Notes under the pieces: model-generated
Database searches by the model: none
The model's input: only the letters and a program-made list of their open reading frames with translations
What the model was told of the DNA's origin: nothing
Translations under genes and position numbers: made by a program
DNA from: Hymenobacter jejuensis
Lineage (GTDB): Bacteria > Bacteroidota > Bacteroidia > Cytophagales > Hymenobacteraceae
Direction: 5' to 3'
Length of the DNA: 64,000 nt
NCBI RefSeq assembly: GCF_006337165.1
Contig: NZ_CP040896.1
Coordinates: forward strand, 4,278,001-4,342,000
Part shown: in pieces, positions 15,942-25,080 of the stretch
Position numbering within the stretch: the stretch's first letter is position 1
Layout: each line of letters opens with the position of its first letter

Positions 15942-18827
15942 CTACCGGATGACCGTATTGTCAAACGTTAGAGCCACGTAGTACAAACCGCCAATGGTTG
16001 GGCCAGCAGCGTATTGTATGTATCTCTTATTCAATAAGTTAGTTCCACCGACTTTGATCGTCGTTTTCAGGTTCGGAACGCGCACGTTTACCTGCGCGTC
16101 AACGGTCTGGTAAGCCGGGATTCGGCCGTTGGCCAGTTGGCTTTCCCAGTAGAAAGCATCTTGCCAGCGCCACACCACGTTGAAACCCACGTTGCGCACG
16201 ATTTCGCGGTTGCCGAAGCTCAGGTTGGTTGTCCATTTGGGGGTATTGAAGCCGGTGATGAACACGTCCTGCGCTTTGTTGGCGGCGATGTTGTTGTAGT
16301 TGGTGTTGCCCGAGACGGTGTATTTCTGGTAGAAATTATACGTCACGCCCAGCGCCGACCCGTAGCTGCGGTATTTGTTGCGGGCGTTGGTGTACACGCG
16401 GTACCGATCCTGTTTCGCGCGGGCCAGCATGTCGAGCACCGACGCATCCGAACCAACCGGGCCCGACTTCGGTACGGCCACTTCCACCTGCCCCAGAAAG
16501 CCGGTGTACTCGTTGTAATACGCATCCAGATCCAGCACAATTCGGTTGTCGAAAAGCACGCTCTTGTAGCCCACTTCGAAGGCATTGATGTTTTCGGGCT
16601 GCATCGTGGGAAGGTTGGCCACCTGCAAGATCCCGCGGTTTTTCAGGGCGGCGCGAGCTTGTTTCTCTGCTGTGGTGCCGGTTGGGTCGGCGGCCACGTC
16701 TTTGTTGACGGCAGCCGTGAAGTTGTCGAGCGAAACGAGCGTGTAGGAGTTCTCCAAAAAGCCCAAGCCTTCGTTCACGCGCGCCAGACCACCCACGCGC
16801 CGCACGCTGCCGTTGTTTACGAATGACAGCGCTTCAAACAGGGCCGGGAAGCGCCAGCCGTTCTGGTACGAAGCCCGGAAATTGTGCTTCTCGGCCAGCG
16901 TATACACGGCCGCCACGCGCGGGTTGACTTTTGGGTTGAACTCCGGATTGTAGTCCACGCGCAGGGAGGCATTCAGCTTGAGGCGGTCGGCAAAGAACAG
17001 CTTGGTGGCCTGCGCAAATCCCCCGAACTTCTTGTAATACTGATTGTTGCCGCCGGGTGTGGTACGGTCGGAGAGGGGCTTCGAGAAGTCCACGAAGTTG
17101 TTGCCATCCGGAATTACCTCGTACACGCGGGCATCGGCGCCCAGCACCACATCGGCCCACTTCACGCGCGGCCCCAGATTCCACTGGCCCTCCGTGTGGT
17201 ACGTGCGGCTACGCTGCCACAGGGCCGCGCCGCCGGTAACCGGTGCGCCGGGCACGTTCACGGCAATGTCCCAGTTGTTGATGCCGGTGATGGTGTTTTT
17301 GAGTTGTTCGAACGCGGCCGTACCCGGTTCGGCGCGACCTTGGTCGGCGATGGCGCGGGCGCGCTGCATGGCGGTGGCCAAGTCGGTGCCGCTGTTGATT
17401 TGGGTTTGCAATTCCTTCTGAAACCTGCCGCCCCACACGCTATTCGAGCCGTTGTTGAGATCGAGGTTGGTCGCTAACGGGTTGAGGTTGTAAGACTTAC
17501 CAGTATTCTCGACAAGCACGTAGCTGCGGATGTAGTAGTCGGTGCCGCGCAATTCCAGCTTGTGGTTTTGCACGGTCACGTCCTTGAGCTGAATCTTGTT
17601 GCCGCGCTGAAAAATGCCGTCCATCAGGCCGTAGCGGTAGCTGTAGGACAGTTCCAGCTTGTCGGTGAGCTTGTAGAACAAGCCCCCATCGAACTTCAGG
17701 TTGCGCACGGTGGGCGAAATGAGATCGCGCTCATAATAGCCCGTGCGGCGCACATTGAAGGTTTCGGTTTTGCCGTTGTATTGAATGGCTACCGGCACGT
17801 TGCCGCTGCGGTCGTCGCCGTAGCGGTTCCACAGGTCAGCGGCCGGGTTATTGGCACCGGAAAGCGCTGGAAAGCGGGGGTTGGCCGAGTTCAGGTTTTG
17901 CGGGTTCTGATCGGTTTGGGTATCCGACAGCCAATCAGTGCCTTGCAAATAGCTGAAATTCAGCTTGAAAGCGAATTTGTTCTTAATCACTTGGGCGTAG
18001 CGCACCGCCGACTCGGTCAGGGCGCTCGGGTCGCGGTCGCGGCCATCGACGTGGTTGACGCCGACTTTCTGGTACACGCTCAGGCCCTGGTACGTGAAGG
18101 GACTTTTGGTAGTCAGGTTGGCCATGCCGTTGATGGCGTTCATGCCGTAAAGCGCCGAGGCCGCGCCGGGCGTGATTTCCACGCTGGCAATGTCGAGTTC
18201 CGTCGGCCCGATGGCGTTGCCCAGCGGCACGCCCAGCGTGGCCGCCTGCATGTCCACGCCGTCGACGAGCTGCATGAAACGAAAGTTGTTCGGAATGTTG
18301 AAACCCCTGGTATTGGGCACTTTAAAGGTCAAACTTGACGTCGTCATCTGCACGCCCTTCACGTTTTCCAGCGCGTCGTAGAAGCTCGGCGCTGGCGTTT
18401 CTTTGATGGCCCGGATGTCCAGCTTTTCAATCGCCACCGGCGACTTCAACCGGCTTTCCTCCACCCGCGACGCCGACACGACCACTTCGTTGGTCCAGAT
18501 GGCGCGCGATTCGAGCACCACGGCAATGGGCTGGCTCCCGCTGGAAATTTCCAGTTCTTTGGCATCGTAGCCCAACATGTTGAATACCAGCGTAAACGGG
18601 AAGCGCAAGCGGGCTTTCAAGGCAAACTTGCCGCTGCCATCGGTCAGGGTGCCGGTCGTGCTGCCTTTCACGCTGATGCTCACGCCTGGCAGCGCCTGTT
18701 GGGTGCCGTTTTCCCGCACGGTACCGCTGATGGCAATGATGGGGTCTTGCGCCATTGCCGATACTGCGCTAACCAACAGCAGGAGTAGGAGCAACCAAAA
18801 AGATGCGTAATACTGCTTCATTACCAA
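15942..18827 (-). CDS. TonB-dependent outer-membrane receptor in the sulfur operon
   Basis: A 961-residue outer-membrane receptor. A signal peptide (to about MAQ26) is followed by a CarboxypepD_reg-like domain (about 30-115, ISGTVRENGTQQALPGVSI), a plug domain (about 125-240, with ASRVEESRLKSPVAIEKLDI and NTRGFNIPNN), and a 22-strand barrel ending in an aromatic/basic C-terminus (YYVALTFDNTVIR). It is transcribed with cysJ upstream and cysI downstream, so it probably imports a sulfur-containing compound and is controlled with sulfate assimilation. There is no SusD partner, which argues against a glycan utilisation locus. Substrate unknown. Confidence 0.88.
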   Translation of the reverse strand: MVMKQYYASFWLLLLLLLVSAVSAMAQDPIIAISGTVRENGTQQALPGVSISVKGSTTGTLTDGSGKFALKARLRFPFTLVFNMLGYDAKELEISSGSQPIAVVLESRAIWTNEVVVSASRVEESRLKSPVAIEKLDIRAIKETPAPSFYDALENVKGVQMTTSSLTFKVPNTRGFNIPNNFRFMQLVDGVDMQAATLGVPLGNAIGPTELDIASVEITPGAASALYGMNAINGMANLTTKSPFTYQGLSVYQKVGVNHVDGRDRDPSALTESAVRYAQVIKNKFAFKLNFSYLQGTDWLSDTQTDQNPQNLNSANPRFPALSGANNPAADLWNRYGDDRSGNVPVAIQYNGKTETFNVRRTGYYERDLISPTVRNLKFDGGLFYKLTDKLELSYSYRYGLMDGIFQRGNKIQLKDVTVQNHKLELRGTDYYIRSYVLVENTGKSYNLNPLATNLDLNNGSNSVWGGRFQKELQTQINSGTDLATAMQRARAIADQGRAEPGTAAFEQLKNTITGINNWDIAVNVPGAPVTGGAALWQRSRTYHTEGQWNLGPRVKWADVVLGADARVYEVIPDGNNFVDFSKPLSDRTTPGGNNQYYKKFGGFAQATKLFFADRLKLNASLRVDYNPEFNPKVNPRVAAVYTLAEKHNFRASYQNGWRFPALFEALSFVNNGSVRRVGGLARVNEGLGFLENSYTLVSLDNFTAAVNKDVAADPTGTTAEKQARAALKNRGILQVANLPTMQPENINAFEVGYKSVLFDNRIVLDLDAYYNEYTGFLGQVEVAVPKSGPVGSDASVLDMLARAKQDRYRVYTNARNKYRSYGSALGVTYNFYQKYTVSGNTNYNNIAANKAQDVFITGFNTPKWTTNLSFGNREIVRNVGFNVVWRWQDAFYWESQLANGRIPAYQTVDAQVNVRVPNLKTTIKVGGTNLLNKRYIQYAAGPTIGGLYYVALTFDNTVIR

Positions 18828-19034
18828 GGAGTTGTATTTCTAAGGGGTTTGCAGAGAAGAAACCGTCCGGTAGACGACGGTTCGGTTGAGGCGTAAAGCT
18901 GAGCCTTCACGCGAAGCTGCTTGGGAGCCGCACCAGGCCAGTAATGGCCCGTACGAGGCGCGCAGCTATTTTCTGCTACAACATCGCCTCGGAGAAATAC
19001 ATAACGTCATGATTGACAGGTGGTTGTAAGGGGC

Positions 19035-20837
19035 TTAATACACGTCTTCGAGGTAGCGACGCTGCTTTTTCAGGGCCCGTAGGTATTCGCTGGCGCCTTC
19101 CGCATCGAGGCCGGCCTCGCGCTGCACCACTTCGGTAAGGGCGTGTTGGACGGCACTGCCCAAGCGGTCCTTGTTGCCGCAGACGTAGAAATGCGCGCCG
19201 TTTTCAAGCCAGCCAAACACATCGCGGGCGTTTTCTAGGATGGCGTGCTGCACGTAGCGTTTTTCGGCCTGGTCGCGGGAGAAAGCGACATCCAGCTTGG
19301 TCAACGCACCCTTCTTGTGGTGTTGCAACCACTCTGCCTGGTACAGAAAGTCGGTGGTAAAATTGGGGTTGCCAAACAGCAGCCAATTGCGACCCGCAGC
19401 GCCCAACTCCACGCGTTCCTCCACGAAAGCTCGGAACGGAGCCACGCCCGTGCCGGCTCCCACCATGATAATGTCGGTGGCCGAATCAGTCGGAAGCTTG
19501 AAGTATTCGTTGCGCTCCACAAACACCCGCACCGAGTCGTCGAGGCCCACGCGGTCGGCGAGGAAGGACGAGCAGGCGCCGTGCTTGCGGCGGCCGTGGG
19601 CATCGTAGCGCAACGCGCCTACCGTGAGGTGCACTTCATCGGGGTGCGCCAGCAGGCTGGAGGCGATGGAATAGGCACGGCTCGGCAGCGGCCGCAGGGT
19701 CTCGACAAGCGTCTGCGCCGTGATATCAGTCGGAAAATCGGTCAGCAAGTCGGCCACGTCGCGGCCGTAGAGATAGGGGCGAAGCTGCTGAGTATCAGCG
19801 AGTAGCTCCTGAAGCTGTGCATAGGGCGCCAGCGTTGCGTAGCGTTCCACCACGTCGCGGGTGAGCACAGTGAGCTCGCGTCGGCTGGCTAAAGCGGCGG
19901 CCAGGGGCAGGGCCTCATTTTCGAGCTGCACCGGCGCCGTGTCGCTGAGGCGCGCCGCCCGCAGTACTTCTTCCACCAACGGGTCTTCGTTGGTGGGCAG
20001 CACGGCCAGCGCGTCGCCAGGTTCGTAGTGCAGTGCCGACCCAGTCAGGTCCAACTCCAGGTGATAGGTTTCTTTCGAAGAGCCGCGGCCGTTGAGCTGA
20101 ATGCTTTCCAGAATGCGCGCTTCCCACGGATTTTGGCGGGAATACACCGGCGTAACAGGCTCTGCTTTTACGGTCGCGTTGGCAGTGGAAGTGGCTGGTG
20201 AACTGGTGGTTGTGGCACCGGCTATCTTTTCGAGCACGGATTCAATCCAATGCTCGGCGGCCGTGTGGTAGTCCACGTCGCAGTCGACGCGCTCCAGTAG
20301 GCGCTGGGCGCCAAGCTCGGCCAGGCGCTGGTCAAATTCTTTGCCGGTCTGGCAGAATTGCAGGTAGCTTTTATCGCCTAGGGCCAGCACCGAGTAGCGC
20401 AGGTCCGGCAGTTGCGGGGCACGCTTCCCCAGCAGGAACGTGCGCACTTCCTCGGCCGCTATGGGCGGGTCGCCTTCACCTTGGGTGCTCACCACCACGA
20501 GCAGCAGCCGTTCTTGGGCCAGCGCGCGCGGGGCGTATTCATTCATGTCTTTCACCTCCACCGGCAAGCCCCGCTTCCGCGCGGCTTCGGCCGCAAGCTT
20601 GGCTACTTTCTGGCTGTTGCCGGTCTGCGAACCAAACAAAATAGTAACAGAAGTAGCAGAGGCTGAGCCAGTTGTCGGAGCAGCCTGCGGAGCGACTTCA
20701 CCCGTGCCCGCAGCATAGCGACCGTAGAAATAGCCGCTCAACCACAAAAGCTGCTGAGTGTTCAGCCCGGCGGAAAACTGCTGGAGTGTAGCTTCATCGA
20801 AGCCTATGGGGAGCGTAGGGCCTTGCGAAAGTGACAT
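19035..20837 (-). CDS. cysJ: sulfite reductase flavoprotein (alpha subunit)
   Basis: NADPH-dependent diflavin reductase that passes electrons through FAD and FMN to CysI. The 600 residues contain a flavodoxin domain (TILFGSQTGNSQKVA, about 65-205), an FAD-binding linker and ferredoxin-NADP reductase module with RAYSIASS (FAD), HGACSSFL, GAGTGVAPFRAFVEER (NADPH) and YVCGNKDRLGSAV, and the C-terminal aromatic residue (EDVY) that stacks on FAD. A Ser/Thr/Ala-rich linker lies between flavodoxin and FAD domains. Length matches E. coli CysJ. Confidence 0.93.
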   Translation of the reverse strand: MSLSQGPTLPIGFDEATLQQFSAGLNTQQLLWLSGYFYGRYAAGTGEVAPQAAPTTGSASATSVTILFGSQTGNSQKVAKLAAEAARKRGLPVEVKDMNEYAPRALAQERLLLVVVSTQGEGDPPIAAEEVRTFLLGKRAPQLPDLRYSVLALGDKSYLQFCQTGKEFDQRLAELGAQRLLERVDCDVDYHTAAEHWIESVLEKIAGATTTSSPATSTANATVKAEPVTPVYSRQNPWEARILESIQLNGRGSSKETYHLELDLTGSALHYEPGDALAVLPTNEDPLVEEVLRAARLSDTAPVQLENEALPLAAALASRRELTVLTRDVVERYATLAPYAQLQELLADTQQLRPYLYGRDVADLLTDFPTDITAQTLVETLRPLPSRAYSIASSLLAHPDEVHLTVGALRYDAHGRRKHGACSSFLADRVGLDDSVRVFVERNEYFKLPTDSATDIIMVGAGTGVAPFRAFVEERVELGAAGRNWLLFGNPNFTTDFLYQAEWLQHHKKGALTKLDVAFSRDQAEKRYVQHAILENARDVFGWLENGAHFYVCGNKDRLGSAVQHALTEVVQREAGLDAEGASEYLRALKKQRRYLEDVY

Positions 20838-20852
20838 ACGATAGTGTTTTTA

Positions 20853-20877
20853 TAACCAATTGATAGACAATTGATTA
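20853..20877. repeat. dispersed IHF-like dyad
   Basis: TAA-CCAA-TTGATAGACAA-TTGA-TTA, within the 44-base gap between cobA and cysJ. Confidence 0.6.
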
Positions 20878-20881
20878 TGTG

Positions 20882-21676
20882 CTAAGCTACTTCTGCGTAT
20901 TGGATGGCTGTCGTGGCAAATTCCACTGCCGACAGGGGCGTAGCGGTGGCCAAAGCCACTACTTCGCCGATCACGATGATGGCCGGAGCGCCCACGCCGG
21001 CGGCTTCGGCTTTGTCGGCGAGGGTGGCTACTGTGCCCGTCACGAGGCGGGCGTCGGGGAGCGTGCCGTTCTGAATCACGGCGGCGGGCACATGGGCGCT
21101 GCCGGAGTGGCAAAACAGGCGGGTGATTTCGGGCAATCGGCTCAAACCCATCAGAATGATGGTGGTCGTGCGCGAGCGGGCGGCTTCCACGACAGCGGTA
21201 GAAAGTTCGCCGTTGGCAGTGATGGCCGTAATCACCTGAAAGCCTTCGCTTAAGCCCCGGTGAGTAACCGGAATGCCTACGCTGCCCGCCGCCGCTACCG
21301 CGCTGCTGATACCCGGAACATAAGCCGTAGCCAAGCCGTGTTGCTCAGCGTAGAGCATCTCTTCGCGGCCCCGCCCAAACACAAATGGATCACCGCCCTT
21401 CAGCCGTACGACGTGCCCGTATTGCCGAGCGTATTTCACAATCAGCGCATTCGTTTCTTCCTGAGAGTAAGCCTGATACCCCCGGCGTTTGCCCACAAAC
21501 ACCCGCAGCGCTTGCGGCCGCACCAAGGCAAACAGGTCGTCGCTAACCAGCGCATCGTAGAGCACTACGTCGGCTTCGGCCAGTGCGCGCGCGCCCTTGA
21601 GCGTGAGCAGCTCTGGGTCGCCGGGGCCAGCCCCGACTACCGTGAGGCGTGGTAAGATGTGCGGATTTGCAGGCAT
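20882..21676 (-). CDS. cobA: uroporphyrinogen-III C-methyltransferase
   Basis: Adds two methyl groups from SAM to uroporphyrinogen III, giving precorrin-2, the substrate of the CysG-like domain encoded downstream. The 264-residue protein has the SUMT signatures VGAGPGDPELLTLKGARAL (about 14-32), VVRLKGGDPFVFGRG (about 90-104) and VPGISSAVAAAGSVGIPVTHR (about 119-140). It is part of the sulfur operon between cysN and cysJ; together with the fusion protein it supplies siroheme for CysI. It is a stand-alone SUMT rather than the C-terminal part of a full CysG. Confidence 0.93.
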   Translation of the reverse strand: MPANPHILPRLTVVGAGPGDPELLTLKGARALAEADVVLYDALVSDDLFALVRPQALRVFVGKRRGYQAYSQEETNALIVKYARQYGHVVRLKGGDPFVFGRGREEMLYAEQHGLATAYVPGISSAVAAAGSVGIPVTHRGLSEGFQVITAITANGELSTAVVEAARSRTTTIILMGLSRLPEITRLFCHSGSAHVPAAVIQNGTLPDARLVTGTVATLADKAEAAGVGAPAIIVIGEVVALATATPLSAVEFATTAIQYAEVA

Positions 21677-21712
21677 AATGAAAAAGAATGTAGAACCTTG
21701 TGAATGAGGTGA

Positions 21713-22951
21713 TTATGACGATTCGATTAGGCCGGCGGCGAGCGTATCGCCGGTGAGTTCATCCACCAGAATGAAGGCGCCGGCGGTCCGGTTGTTGTGG
21801 TAAGAGTCGGCCACTATGGGCACGGCCGTCTTGATTTGCACCCGCACGATGTCGTTGAGCTGGGCCGATTCGGCGGCCGAATGGGCGTAGGTCTGAATGT
21901 TAGTTTTGCTCAGGATGGCTGATACAGAAGCCTTTACCACGGCCGAATGATGTTGGACCAGCAGCTTGCGACCGGGCTGGAGTGGGCGCTCATCCATCCA
22001 GCAAAGCGTCGCTTCGAGGTTGCGAGTGGTAGTAGGCGCGTGATCGGCCACTACAATGGAGTCGCCGCGGCTCACGTCTACGTCGTCGCGCAGCCGAATC
22101 ACTACGGCTTGCGGAGCCACGGCCGCTTCTACTTCCTGCTGGCTAACTTCCAGTGCCTCAATCACTGATTCCAGGCCCGAAGGCAGGATCTTGACGCGGT
22201 CGCCTTTGCGGTACGTGCCGCTCTGAATGCGGCCCGCGTAGCCGCGGTAATCGTGCAGCTCTTCGGTCTGCGGCCGGATCACGTATTGCACCTGAAAACG
22301 CGGCTCATGCGGGTTGGCATCCGCCGTAGAAGGCACGCTTTCCAAGTGTTCCAGCAGGCTTGGCCCCTTGTACCACGACAGCTTGCGCGACCGCTTCACG
22401 ATGTTGTCGCCGTGCAGCGCGCTCACCGGAATAGCCACGATGTGGGGCAGCTTGAGGTGGTCGGCAATGGCGGCGTAATCGGCGACAATCTGTTGAAACA
22501 CAGCCTCATCGTGGCCGACCAAGTCCATTTTATTTACGGCCAGCACAAAGTGCCGAATGCCGAGCAGCGCGGCCACCAGCGTATGCCGGCGCGTCTGCTC
22601 CACCACGCCCTGACGCGCATCGACGAGTACGATGGCGAGGTCGGCGTTTGAGGCGCCCGTGACCATGTTGCGGGTATATTGCACGTGGCCCGGCGCGTCG
22701 GTAATGATGAATTTGCGGCGCGGCGTGGTGAAGTATTTATGGGCTACGTCGATGGTAATGCCCTGCTCGCGCTCGGCCTTCAGGCCGTCGGTGAGCAGCG
22801 CCAGATCCACGTTGCCGGTGCTGGTTTGGCGTTTTTCCAACGTCGCCAGCACGTCCAGCGACACCGAATCGCTATCGTAGAGCAGGCGGCCGATAAGGGT
22901 GCTTTTGCCGTCGTCGACGCTGCCGCAGGTGATGAATCGGAGTAAGTCCAT
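21713..22951 (-). CDS. cysN: sulfate adenylyltransferase large subunit (GTPase)
   Basis: GTPase subunit of ATP sulfurylase, which couples GTP hydrolysis to sulfate activation to APS by CysD. The 412 residues show TCGSVDDGKSTLIGRLLYDS (G1, about 8-27), DAPGHVQYTRNMVTGAS (G3, about 89-105) and VNKMD (G4), then two beta-barrel domains as in EF-Tu-like proteins. It is shorter than the E. coli form (about 475) and carries no fused CysC APS kinase. cysD lies just upstream, across the long palindrome at 23007. Confidence 0.92.
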   Translation of the reverse strand: MDLLRFITCGSVDDGKSTLIGRLLYDSDSVSLDVLATLEKRQTSTGNVDLALLTDGLKAEREQGITIDVAHKYFTTPRRKFIITDAPGHVQYTRNMVTGASNADLAIVLVDARQGVVEQTRRHTLVAALLGIRHFVLAVNKMDLVGHDEAVFQQIVADYAAIADHLKLPHIVAIPVSALHGDNIVKRSRKLSWYKGPSLLEHLESVPSTADANPHEPRFQVQYVIRPQTEELHDYRGYAGRIQSGTYRKGDRVKILPSGLESVIEALEVSQQEVEAAVAPQAVVIRLRDDVDVSRGDSIVVADHAPTTTRNLEATLCWMDERPLQPGRKLLVQHHSAVVKASVSAILSKTNIQTYAHSAAESAQLNDIVRVQIKTAVPIVADSYHNNRTAGAFILVDELTGDTLAAGLIESS

Positions 22952-23006
22952 GGGAGTATGGGGGCTGCGCCGGGGCGCAATTAGTCGGGAGAATTAGTTT
23001 TAATCT

Positions 23007-23043
23007 TATTTCTAAGTAATTGATAATCAATTACTTAGAAATA
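23007..23043. repeat. perfect 37-base palindrome containing the IHF-like dyad
   Basis: The dyad TAA-GTAA-TTGATAATCAA-TTAC-TTA (23013-23037) is extended to 18-base arms around a single central A (23025), complementary without mismatch. It lies between cysD and cysN and overlaps the last codons and stop of cysD. As RNA it could form a long hairpin between the two cistrons. Confidence 0.9.
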
Positions 23044-23946
23044 GCCGTTGCGCTTGCGATCTTCCATGCCGGTTTCCGAGATGGTGTCGTCGAGGCGGGT
23101 GGCGCCGCGCTCGCTCACTTTGGCTTGCAGCAAATCCAGGATGATGTCGTCCACGGTGTCGGCTTCGCTTTCCACGGCGGCGGTGCAGGTCGAGTCGCCC
23201 ACGGTACGGAAGCGCACGCGGCGGCTCACGATTTCGTCGGTGTCGTCGAGGCGCAGGTGCTCGGTAAGGCCCAGCAATTGGCCGCTGGGCAGCACTACGC
23301 ACGTGCGCTCGTGTGCGAAATAGATGTTGGGCAGCTCGATTTTTTCGCGCTGGATATAATTCCACACGTCCAACTCGGTCCAGTTGGAAATGGGGAACAC
23401 GCGCACGTTTTCGCCCTTCTGGATGCGGCCGTTGTAGATGTTCCAGAGCTCCGGGCGTTGCCGGCGCGGGTCCCACTGACCGAACTCGTCGCGTACGCTG
23501 AAAATGCGCTCTTTCGCCCGCGCTTTTTCTTCGTCGCGGCGCGCCCCGCCGATGCAGGCGTCAAACTCAAACTCTTCGATCACGTCGAGCAACGTGTAGG
23601 TTTGCAAGGGATTACGGCTCGGAAACTTGCCGCCGGGCTCGCGCAGGCCGCGCTGCTTAATGGTGTCTTCCACGCTGCGAACGATCAATTTTTCGCCCAG
23701 GCTCGCGGCCAGCTGATCGCGGAAAGCCAGCACCTCAGGGAAGTTATGACCCGTGTCGATGTGCACCAGCGGGAACGGAAACTTGCCCGGCCGGAAGGCT
23801 TTTTCGGCCAAGCGAGTTAAGGCAATCGAATCTTTGCCGCCCGAAAACAGCAGAGCGGGTCGTTCAAATTGGCCGGCTACTTCCCGCAGAATGTGAATGG
23901 CTTCTGCTTCGAGGCGGTCTAAGTAGTCGAGATGAATTGTACTCAT
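23035..23946 (-). CDS. cysD: sulfate adenylyltransferase small subunit
   Basis: Catalyses sulfate plus ATP to APS and pyrophosphate in complex with CysN. 303 residues, matching E. coli CysD (302). The PP-loop SGGKDS sits at 35-40, followed by FPFPLVHIDTGHNFPEV and the conserved RRDEEKARAKERIFSVRDEFGQWDP block in shorter form around 150-175. The start MSTIHLDYLD at 23946 is chosen over the open frame running upstream into cysH, because it gives the family N-terminus. It lies 65 bases downstream of cysH. Confidence 0.94.
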   Translation of the reverse strand: MSTIHLDYLDRLEAEAIHILREVAGQFERPALLFSGGKDSIALTRLAEKAFRPGKFPFPLVHIDTGHNFPEVLAFRDQLAASLGEKLIVRSVEDTIKQRGLREPGGKFPSRNPLQTYTLLDVIEEFEFDACIGGARRDEEKARAKERIFSVRDEFGQWDPRRQRPELWNIYNGRIQKGENVRVFPISNWTELDVWNYIQREKIELPNIYFAHERTCVVLPSGQLLGLTEHLRLDDTDEIVSRRVRFRTVGDSTCTAAVESEADTVDDIILDLLQAKVSERGATRLDDTISETGMEDRKRNGYF

Positions 23947-24011
23947 AATCAGTACTATGGGTCTGCCCAGGTAGGGGCCGATTTGGCGAATGAGATAACG
24001 GTGGCAGGTGC

Positions 24012-24770
24012 TTAAGCAAGCAGTTTTTCGACTACTGGGTCGCGGCCTTCGTGGGCGGCGGTGCTGTGCAGGCCGCACTCTTTGGCGGCCTGTTCTTCCC
24101 ACCACCAGCGGCCGGCCCGAAAATCCTCGCCCGGCTTGATGGCGCGGGTGCAGGGCGCGCACCCAATGCTGACGAAGCCTTGCTGGTGCAGCGGGTTGAA
24201 TGGGATGCTGTGTTCGCGCACGTACTCCCAGGCTTCGTCCCAGGTCCAGTCGAACAGCGGGTGTACTTTGATGAGCTGGTGCCCGGCATCCCACTCCACG
24301 GCGTGCATGTTTTGCCGGTTCGGCGATTGCTCGGCCCGAATGCCGGTCAGCCACACGCGCTGCCCGGCCAAGGCGCGGCCCAGCGGCTCGACTTTGCGGA
24401 TGTGGCAGCACTCTTTGCGGGCTTCGATGCTCTCGTAGAAGCTATTGGGACCTTTTTGCTGAACCAAATGCTCGATGCTTTCGCGCTGTGGCGCATATAC
24501 TTCAATGGGCTTTTGGTAGCGCAATAGCGTCTTGTTCCAGGTAGAATAGGTCTCCTGGAAATTGCGGCCCGTATCGAGCGTAAACACCCGAATGGGCAGG
24601 TTGTGGCTGAAAATCAGGTGGGTAAGAATCTGGTCTTCTAGGCCAAAGGAGGTCGAGAAAGCGACTTTATCAGGAAAATGGTCGGCGATGAGCTCCAACG
24701 TGTCCGTCACGGATTGCCCAGCCAAACGGTGGCGCAGGTCTTCGACCAGCCCTTCGAGTGCTACTTGCAT
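24012..24770 (-). CDS. cysH: assimilatory adenylylsulfate (APS) reductase
   Basis: Reduces activated sulfate to sulfite with thioredoxin-type reductant. The 252-residue protein has the PP-loop-like STSFGLEDQ (about 39-47) and LDTGRNF (65-71). The four Cys of the 4Fe-4S cluster are present as C121-C122 and C204-x2-C207 (SIGCAPCTRA), which marks the APS-using, iron-sulfur form. The cysteine of the usual C-terminal ECGLH motif is present (KECGLHST, near residue 233). With no CysC kinase in the locus, direct APS reduction is expected. It is the first gene after the SAM riboswitch. Confidence 0.93.
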   Translation of the reverse strand: MQVALEGLVEDLRHRLAGQSVTDTLELIADHFPDKVAFSTSFGLEDQILTHLIFSHNLPIRVFTLDTGRNFQETYSTWNKTLLRYQKPIEVYAPQRESIEHLVQQKGPNSFYESIEARKECCHIRKVEPLGRALAGQRVWLTGIRAEQSPNRQNMHAVEWDAGHQLIKVHPLFDWTWDEAWEYVREHSIPFNPLHQQGFVSIGCAPCTRAIKPGEDFRAGRWWWEEQAAKECGLHSTAAHEGRDPVVEKLLA

Positions 24771-25080
24771 GAGAGGAGTGAAATAGGATTTTTCCGAACG
24801 GAAAAGCAGAGAATAGAGGGGGCTGGCGCACAGACTGCCGCAAACCGAGTAGCCTATGTCTGTGACGATAGAGCCCGGTGCTGGAAGGCTGCCGGCGAGG
24901 GGGAGTTACCGTTGATCAGGCAACCGCAGGAAAGGGAAAAGAGAAGGGGACTACGCTTCAGCAACCCATGCTAGCCGCAGCCATACAGGTGGCTGGGCGC
25001 GCCATGCAACAACACCCATGCTGTACAGCAACGAGGTTGGCGAAGTAGGCGCGGAGGTTGGAGACAGTAGCCACGGTAAC
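24771..25080 (-). promoter_or_regulatory. long leader between SAM riboswitch and cysH (expression platform)
   Basis: About 310 bases on the minus strand with no confident gene. It contains GTTACCGT immediately after the aptamer (25073-25080 on plus reads ACGGTAAC) and the exact complement near 24905-24912, able to close a large loop. A TGATCA sits next to the second site, as it does on both sides of the aptamer. A small open frame (24951-25019) lies inside the loop. No classical terminator was recognised, so the mode of control is unclear. Confidence 0.45.
24951..25019 (-). CDS. possible 22-residue leader peptide
   Basis: Minus-strand ATG at 25019 to TAG at 24951. It encodes MGVVAWRAQPP followed by VWLRLAWVAEA, with three Trp and no Cys or Met beyond the start. 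It lies between the S-box riboswitch and cysH. The composition does not suggest Cys/Met-dependent stalling. It may be a chance frame; conservation at the same place in relatives would be the test. Confidence 0.3.
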   Translation of the reverse strand: MGVVAWRAQPPVWLRLAWVAEA

